Assembly: GCF_020097815.1 (NCBI RefSeq)
Contig: NZ_CP083663.1
Span: forward strand, 2,294,001 to 2,358,000
DNA: 64,000 nt
Direction of reading: 5' to 3'
Source of the DNA: Haloprofundus salinisoli
GTDB taxonomy: Archaea; Halobacteriota; Halobacteria; Halobacteriales; Haloferacaceae
The notes under the pieces are model-generated. The model did no database searches and was not told the origin of the DNA. It saw only the letters and a list, made by a program, of their open reading frames with translations. Shown piece by piece: positions 60,187-64,000 of this stretch (positions are counted from its first letter, which is position 1; each line of letters opens with the position of its first letter). The position numbers and the translations under genes are program-made.

Positions 60187-61983
60187 ATGTTCAGTAAAGT
60201 TCTCGTCGCAAACCGTGGAGAGATCGCGGTGCGCGTGATGCGCGCCTGCAAGGAACTCGGCGTCCGAACCGTCGCCATCTACAGCGACGCGGACAAACAC
60301 GGCGGACACGTCCGCTACGCCGACGAAGCGTACAACGTCGGGCCCGCCCGGGCGGCCGACTCCTATCTCGACCAGGAGGCCATCCTCGACGCCGCCCGGA
60401 AGGCCGACGCCGACGCAATCCACCCCGGCTACGGCTTCCTCGCCGAGAACGCGGAGTTCGCTCGCAACGTCGAGGAGAGCGAGTTCACATGGGTCGGCCC
60501 CTCCGCCGACGCGATGGAGCGCCTCGGTGAGAAGACGAAGGCGCGCGCACTGATGCAGGAGGCCGACGTGCCCGTCGTCCCCGGGACGACCGAGCCCGTC
60601 GACTCGCCCGAGCAAGTGAAAGAGATCGCCGACGAGTACGGCTACCCGGTGGCCATCAAGGCCGAGGGCGGCGGCGGCGGCCGCGGCCTGAAAGTCGTCA
60701 GAAGCGAGGACGAGGTCGAAGAACAACTGGAGACCGCCCAGCGCGAGGGCGAGGCGTACTTCGACAACGCCTCCGTTTACGTCGAGAAGTACCTCGAAGC
60801 GCCGCGTCACATCGAGGTCCAGATTCTCGCCGACCACCACGGTAACGTCCGCCACCTCGGCGAGCGCGACTGCTCGCTGCAGCGCCGCCACCAGAAGGTA
60901 ATCGAGGAGGCCCCCTCGCCCGCGCTGACCGACGACCTGCGCGAGCGCATCGGCGAGGCGGCTCGCCGCGGCGTCGCCGAGGCCGACTACACGAACGCCG
61001 GGACGGTGGAGTTCCTCGTCGAGGACGGGGAGTTCTTCTTCATGGAAGTCAACACCCGGATTCAGGTCGAACACACCGTCAGCGAGGAGATAACGGGCCT
61101 CGACATCGTCAAGTGGCAACTGCGCGTCGCCGCCGGCGAGGAACTCGACTTCGAGCAGGAGGACGTCGAAATCGAGGGTCACGCCATCGAGTTCCGCATC
61201 AACGCAGAGAAGGCCGCCCAGCAGTTCGCGCCCGCGACGGGGAAACTGAAGACGTACGACCCCGCCGGCGGCATCGGCGTCCGCATCGACGACGCCGTGC
61301 GCCAGGGCGACGAGATCGGCGGCGACTACGACTCGATGATAGCGAAACTCATCGTCGCCGCGTCGGACCGCGAGGAGTGTCTCGTCCGCTCCGAGCGCGC
61401 GCTCGCGGAGTACGACATCGAGGGTATCGAGACCATCATCCCGTTCCACCGCCTGATGGTCACCGACGAGGCGTTCATCGCGGGCGAGCACACGACGAAG
61501 TATCTCGACGAGGAACTCGACCGCGAGCGCATCGAGCAGGCCGTCGAGAAGTGGGGCCCCGCCGACGCCGGCAGCGACGACGAGGACGAGGAAGTCACCG
61601 AACGCGAGTTCACCGTCGAGGTCAACGGCAAGCGCTTCCAGGTGAACCTCGAAGAGCGCGGCGCGCCCGCCATCCCCGTCTCGGGGAACTCCAGCGGCAA
61701 CAGCGCCCGCCGGCCGCTGGAGGCGAAAGACGACGGCGGCGGCGACGACGAAGTCGTCATCGAGGGAGACGGCGAGACGGTCACCGCCGAGATGCAGGGG
61801 ACGATTCTCTCCGTCGAGGTCGAGGAAGGCGACGAAGTCGTCTCCGGCGACGTGGTCTGCGTGCTCGAAGCGATGAAGATGGAGAACGACGTGACCACCC
61901 AGCGCGGCGGGACGGTCACGCAGGTGCTCGTCTCCGAGGGCGAGAGCGTCGACATGGGCGACGTGCTCATCGTCCTCGAATAG
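60187..61983 (+). CDS. pccA: Biotin carboxylase/BCCP subunit of acyl-CoA carboxylase
   Basis: A 598-residue fusion. Residues about 1-445 are biotin carboxylase: [29 protein letters not shown] (ATP loop), [36 protein letters not shown] disordered acidic linker follows, and the C-terminal lipoyl-like BCCP domain has the biotin site Lys564 in [10 protein letters not shown]. It carboxylates biotin with ATP and bicarbonate. ATG 60187 is chosen, with 60172 as alternative. BirA is encoded 1.6 kb downstream. Confidence 0.94.
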   Translation: MFSKVLVANRGEIAVRVMRACKELGVRTVAIYSDADKHGGHVRYADEAYNVGPARAADSYLDQEAILDAARKADADAIHPGYGFLAENAEFARNVEESEFTWVGPSADAMERLGEKTKARALMQEADVPVVPGTTEPVDSPEQVKEIADEYGYPVAIKAEGGGGGRGLKVVRSEDEVEEQLETAQREGEAYFDNASVYVEKYLEAPRHIEVQILADHHGNVRHLGERDCSLQRRHQKVIEEAPSPALTDDLRERIGEAARRGVAEADYTNAGTVEFLVEDGEFFFMEVNTRIQVEHTVSEEITGLDIVKWQLRVAAGEELDFEQEDVEIEGHAIEFRINAEKAAQQFAPATGKLKTYDPAGGIGVRIDDAVRQGDEIGGDYDSMIAKLIVAASDREECLVRSERALAEYDIEGIETIIPFHRLMVTDEAFIAGEHTTKYLDEELDRERIEQAVEKWGPADAGSDDEDEEVTEREFTVEVNGKRFQVNLEERGAPAIPVSGNSSGNSARRPLEAKDDGGGDDEVVIEGDGETVTAEMQGTILSVEVEEGDEVVSGDVVCVLEAMKMENDVTTQRGGTVTQVLVSEGESVDMGDVLIVLE

Positions 61984-62094
61984 CGACGCGCCCGTCGTTT
62001 TCGAACAGCGCCGCGTTCGTTCACCGTACGCTCTCGATCGCTTCTCTCTTTTATCTCCCGTCGAGTGACTGCAATCGGAAAATCGAGTCGCTTC

Positions 62095-63399
62095 TCAGGT
62101 CGTGTTCGGCGTCGACGCGGGGTCTTCGGCATCGACGGAGCGCTGCTTTCGGTCGTCGGCGAGTCGCCGCGAGGTCAGCACCGCCGACTGTAGCAGCGCG
62201 CCGGCGGCGGGGACGGGGTCGTCCCACGCCGGGATGCTGTGCCGATAGCTCCCGAGGGCGCGTCCGAACGCGCCGAGCGAGCTGACGGGGCGGTCCGAGA
62301 CGTTCTCGCCGAGCCACTTGAGGTCCTCGTAGAACAGCCGCTGCATCCGCTCGCCGGTGGGGTATTCGCCGTCGTGGCGGGGGGTCTCGCCGAGCAGTTG
62401 TTGGAAGTGGAGCCACGGGAAGTCGACGCCGCAGGCGACGGCGAACGGTACCGATCCCCAGTACCGGCCGTTGACCTCGATGAGGTAGTACTCGCCGTCG
62501 TCGGTCCGCATGAACTCGACCATCGCCGGTCCCGTCCACTCCAGCGCGCCGATGACCTCCTCGGCGTAGCGCTGCATCTTCTCGTCGTGCATCGACTCCA
62601 GCACCGCGGAGTTGCCGCCCGAAGAGGGGTACGTTCGGACGCGCCGCTCCTGGAACTGTGCGAGCACCTCTCCTTCGTCGGCGAGAACGACCGTCGCCGT
62701 CGTCTCGCCGGGGACGTACTCCTGAACGATGGGTTCGTGGCCCTTCAGGTGGCTGTTACGCCCGACGAGTACCTGATACGTCGAGATGAGCGCCGCCTCC
62801 GTCTCGACGTAGTTCACGTCGTCGATCAGATCGGTGTGCGCCTGCCTGCCGTCGAGCACCGTCTTGCTGCGGTACTTGACGACCGCCGGAAGCGACATGC
62901 CGTCGGCGAGGTCGACCACGTCGGTGTACTCTTCGCGCTGTCGGGTTTCCGGCGTCGGCACGTCGAGGTCGGCGGCGATATCGAAGAGCGCTCCTTTGTC
63001 GTACGCTTTGTCGAACGTCTCGGGGTCCTCGACGGCGACTTTCGCGCCCGTCTCCTCCAGTTCGGCTTTGTGGTGCGAACAGACGAGCGAACTCATATCC
63101 GACACCGGGATGACGGCGAAGACGTCGTTGGCCGCCAGATACGCCCGGAGATCGTCGACGAACCGTCGGTAGTCCGACGCCGGGTTCGGATAGACGTACC
63201 TGCTGTCGGCGTACCGCGAGACCATGCCGAGGCCCACCCGACTCGTTCCGCCGACGGTCACGTCGACGCCCCGGCGACCGAGAGAGCGCACGACGCGCAA
63301 CGCCGCCGGGCCGCCACCGTCCAACACCAGAACCTTCGGGGGGTCGGCATCTGTCTCTGGGGCGGTCGGTTGCGACTCAGGGTGATGCCGGTCTGGCAT
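62095..63399 (-). CDS. ATP-grasp carboxylate-amine ligase-like protein
   Basis: A 434-residue protein. A preATP-grasp Rossmann part (KVLVLDGGGPAALRVVRSLG) is followed by the ATP-grasp core (PAVVKYRSKTV, PIVQEYVPGE, MVEFMRTDDGEYYLIEVNGRYWGS) and a helical C-terminus. It resembles haloarchaeal proteins that join a carboxylate to an amine, but the substrate is unknown. The TATA-like cttatatct (63454-63462) implies transcription starting near 63430, downstream of the ATG at 63453, so ATG 63399 is chosen. Confidence 0.85.
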   Translation of the reverse strand: MPDRHHPESQPTAPETDADPPKVLVLDGGGPAALRVVRSLGRRGVDVTVGGTSRVGLGMVSRYADSRYVYPNPASDYRRFVDDLRAYLAANDVFAVIPVSDMSSLVCSHHKAELEETGAKVAVEDPETFDKAYDKGALFDIAADLDVPTPETRQREEYTDVVDLADGMSLPAVVKYRSKTVLDGRQAHTDLIDDVNYVETEAALISTYQVLVGRNSHLKGHEPIVQEYVPGETTATVVLADEGEVLAQFQERRVRTYPSSGGNSAVLESMHDEKMQRYAEEVIGALEWTGPAMVEFMRTDDGEYYLIEVNGRYWGSVPFAVACGVDFPWLHFQQLLGETPRHDGEYPTGERMQRLFYEDLKWLGENVSDRPVSSLGAFGRALGSYRHSIPAWDDPVPAAGALLQSAVLTSRRLADDRKQRSVDAEDPASTPNTT

Positions 63400-63453
63400 G
63401 TGGGATGGAACGTCGTCCAGGGTGAAAAAGCCAGTATGAGTGCATCTTGACAT

Positions 63454-63628
63454 AGATATAAGTCTTCTGGTTGGATTTTTACATTAAAGATGACTGTATT
63501 TGTATTTGAACATAGAATTTATATATTATTTCCTTCTCGAACACGCTCGATACGGGCGTCGACGCCGAGACGACAGTCGACGACGCACGACCGCCGCGTT
63601 CATTGCGACTGCCCGCGGAGTCGCCGGC
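63454..63628. promoter_or_regulatory. Divergent promoter of the ATP-grasp and birA genes
   Basis: The 175-base gap has a strongly AT-rich section (63450-63535), with agatataagt (63454-63463) for the minus gene and ttatatattatttcc (63520-63534) for transcription in either direction. A plus-strand start from the latter would give birA a leader of about 75 bases. Confidence 0.45.
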
Positions 63629-64000
63629 ATGAGTGACACGCGGCGGGCGGTTCTGGACGCGCTGGCCGACGACGTCGTCTCCGGTCCGGCACTCGCCGAA
63701 GCGCTCGGTATCTCGCGGGCGGCGGTGTGGAAGCAGATAGAGGCGCTGCGGGCCGACGGGTTCGCCGTCGAGAGCACGGACGCCGGATACGAACTGGCGG
63801 ACGTACCAGAGTACGGCGCGTTGGCGGTCGAACTCGGCCTCGACGCGCCGGTAACCGTCGAGTACCACGGCCGGATTGGAAGCACGAACGACCGCGGCCG
63901 CGAACTCGCCGCCGAGGGCGCGGCGGACGTCGCCGTGCTGGCCGACGAACAGGTCGGCAGTCGCGGGCGACTCGACCGCGAGTGGACCGCGCCGAGCGGC
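63629..64000 (+). CDS. birA: Biotin--protein ligase with N-terminal wHTH (3' end outside window)
   Basis: 124 codons are visible before the right edge. The N-terminal winged helix (VLDALADDVVSGPALAEALG, then ISRAAVWKQIEALR) is that of regulatory BirA proteins. The ligase domain begins VEYHGRIGSTNDRGRELA and reaches the biotin loop (GSRGRLDREWTAPSG). It would attach biotin to PccA Lys564 and may repress biotin genes. The catalytic end of the protein is not seen. Confidence 0.88.
   Translation, partial: MSDTRRAVLDALADDVVSGPALAEALGISRAAVWKQIEALRADGFAVESTDAGYELADVPEYGALAVELGLDAPVTVEYHGRIGSTNDRGRELAAEGAADVAVLADEQVGSRGRLDREWTAPSG

Noticed and set aside
59815-61491. A 558-codon minus-strand frame
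   Set aside because: It is the antisense shadow of pccA and the GDPD gene; pccA has all catalytic motifs on the other strand.

Overview
The window is haloarchaeal chromosome (class Halobacteria; the family cannot be fixed from the sequence alone). The backbone is G+C-rich and encodes acidic proteins. Start codons often lie about 25-30 bases downstream of TATA-like boxes, as in leaderless archaeal transcripts. Secreted proteins carry Tat signals, one ends in a PGF-CTERM-type anchor, and typical haloarchaeal families (DUF2150, HTH-10 regulators, small zinc ribbons, three-subunit PccBXA carboxylase) are present.

Left chromosomal arm (1-20.6 kb): a secreted pilin-like protein cut by the window edge, DUF2150, a TatD-type hydrolase, a NYN-domain protein, a halolysin-type protease, the XPB helicase/Bax1 nuclease pair, a stand-alone EF-1alpha-type GTPase, a CBS protein, an M20 peptidase, threonine ammonia-lyase, the complete glycine cleavage operon gcvT-gcvH-gcvPA-gcvPB, a cupin, a frameshifted oxidoreductase remnant, a glutaredoxin and a PduO-type cobalamin adenosyltransferase. 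Two TTAGG-N4-CCTAA boxes of the DtxR/Idr iron-regulator type lie just before a tRNA-Val(CAC), with no obvious target gene.

Integrated element (20680-43053, about 22.4 kb): it is bounded by a 17-bp direct repeat of the tRNA-Val 3' end and carries an SNJ2-type tyrosine integrase at its right end. Its left half reads as a pleolipovirus-like provirus. A cascade of overlapping small zinc-finger genes leads into a putative wHTH replication protein. A tightly coupled minus-strand virion operon follows: a VP3-like four-helix membrane protein, tiny membrane and zinc-finger proteins, a spike-like protein with coiled coil and C-terminal anchor, two further membrane proteins and a P-loop ATPase. The right half (30.4-40.5 kb) is visibly more A+T-rich and holds a defence-like cargo: a PD-(D/E)XK nuclease, an SRA-HNH type IV restriction enzyme, and a cluster in which an HTH-fused N6-adenine methylase and a YgjP-like metallopeptidase face a three-gene operon. 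That operon encodes a protein with two GHKL ATPase domains and a histidine-kinase-like HELR motif, a response-regulator-like protein with all five hallmark residues, and an unknown protein. This methylase/peptidase/GHKL/REC cluster is the best candidate here for an undescribed system. Two PhiH1-type repressors and an AbrB-like gene divergent from the integrase complete the lysogeny control region.

Right chromosomal arm (43.2-64 kb): a TetR/MATE efflux pair, a PGF-CTERM surface protein, an HTH-10 regulator, sucD-sucC, two short-chain dehydrogenases, an NADPH:quinone reductase-like protein, two tiny paralogous zinc ribbons, two divergent Na+-dependent NSS transporters, propionyl/acyl-CoA carboxylase genes pccB-pccX and pccA split by two other genes, a glycerophosphodiesterase-like protein, an ATP-grasp ligase and the start of birA, whose product would biotinylate PccA.
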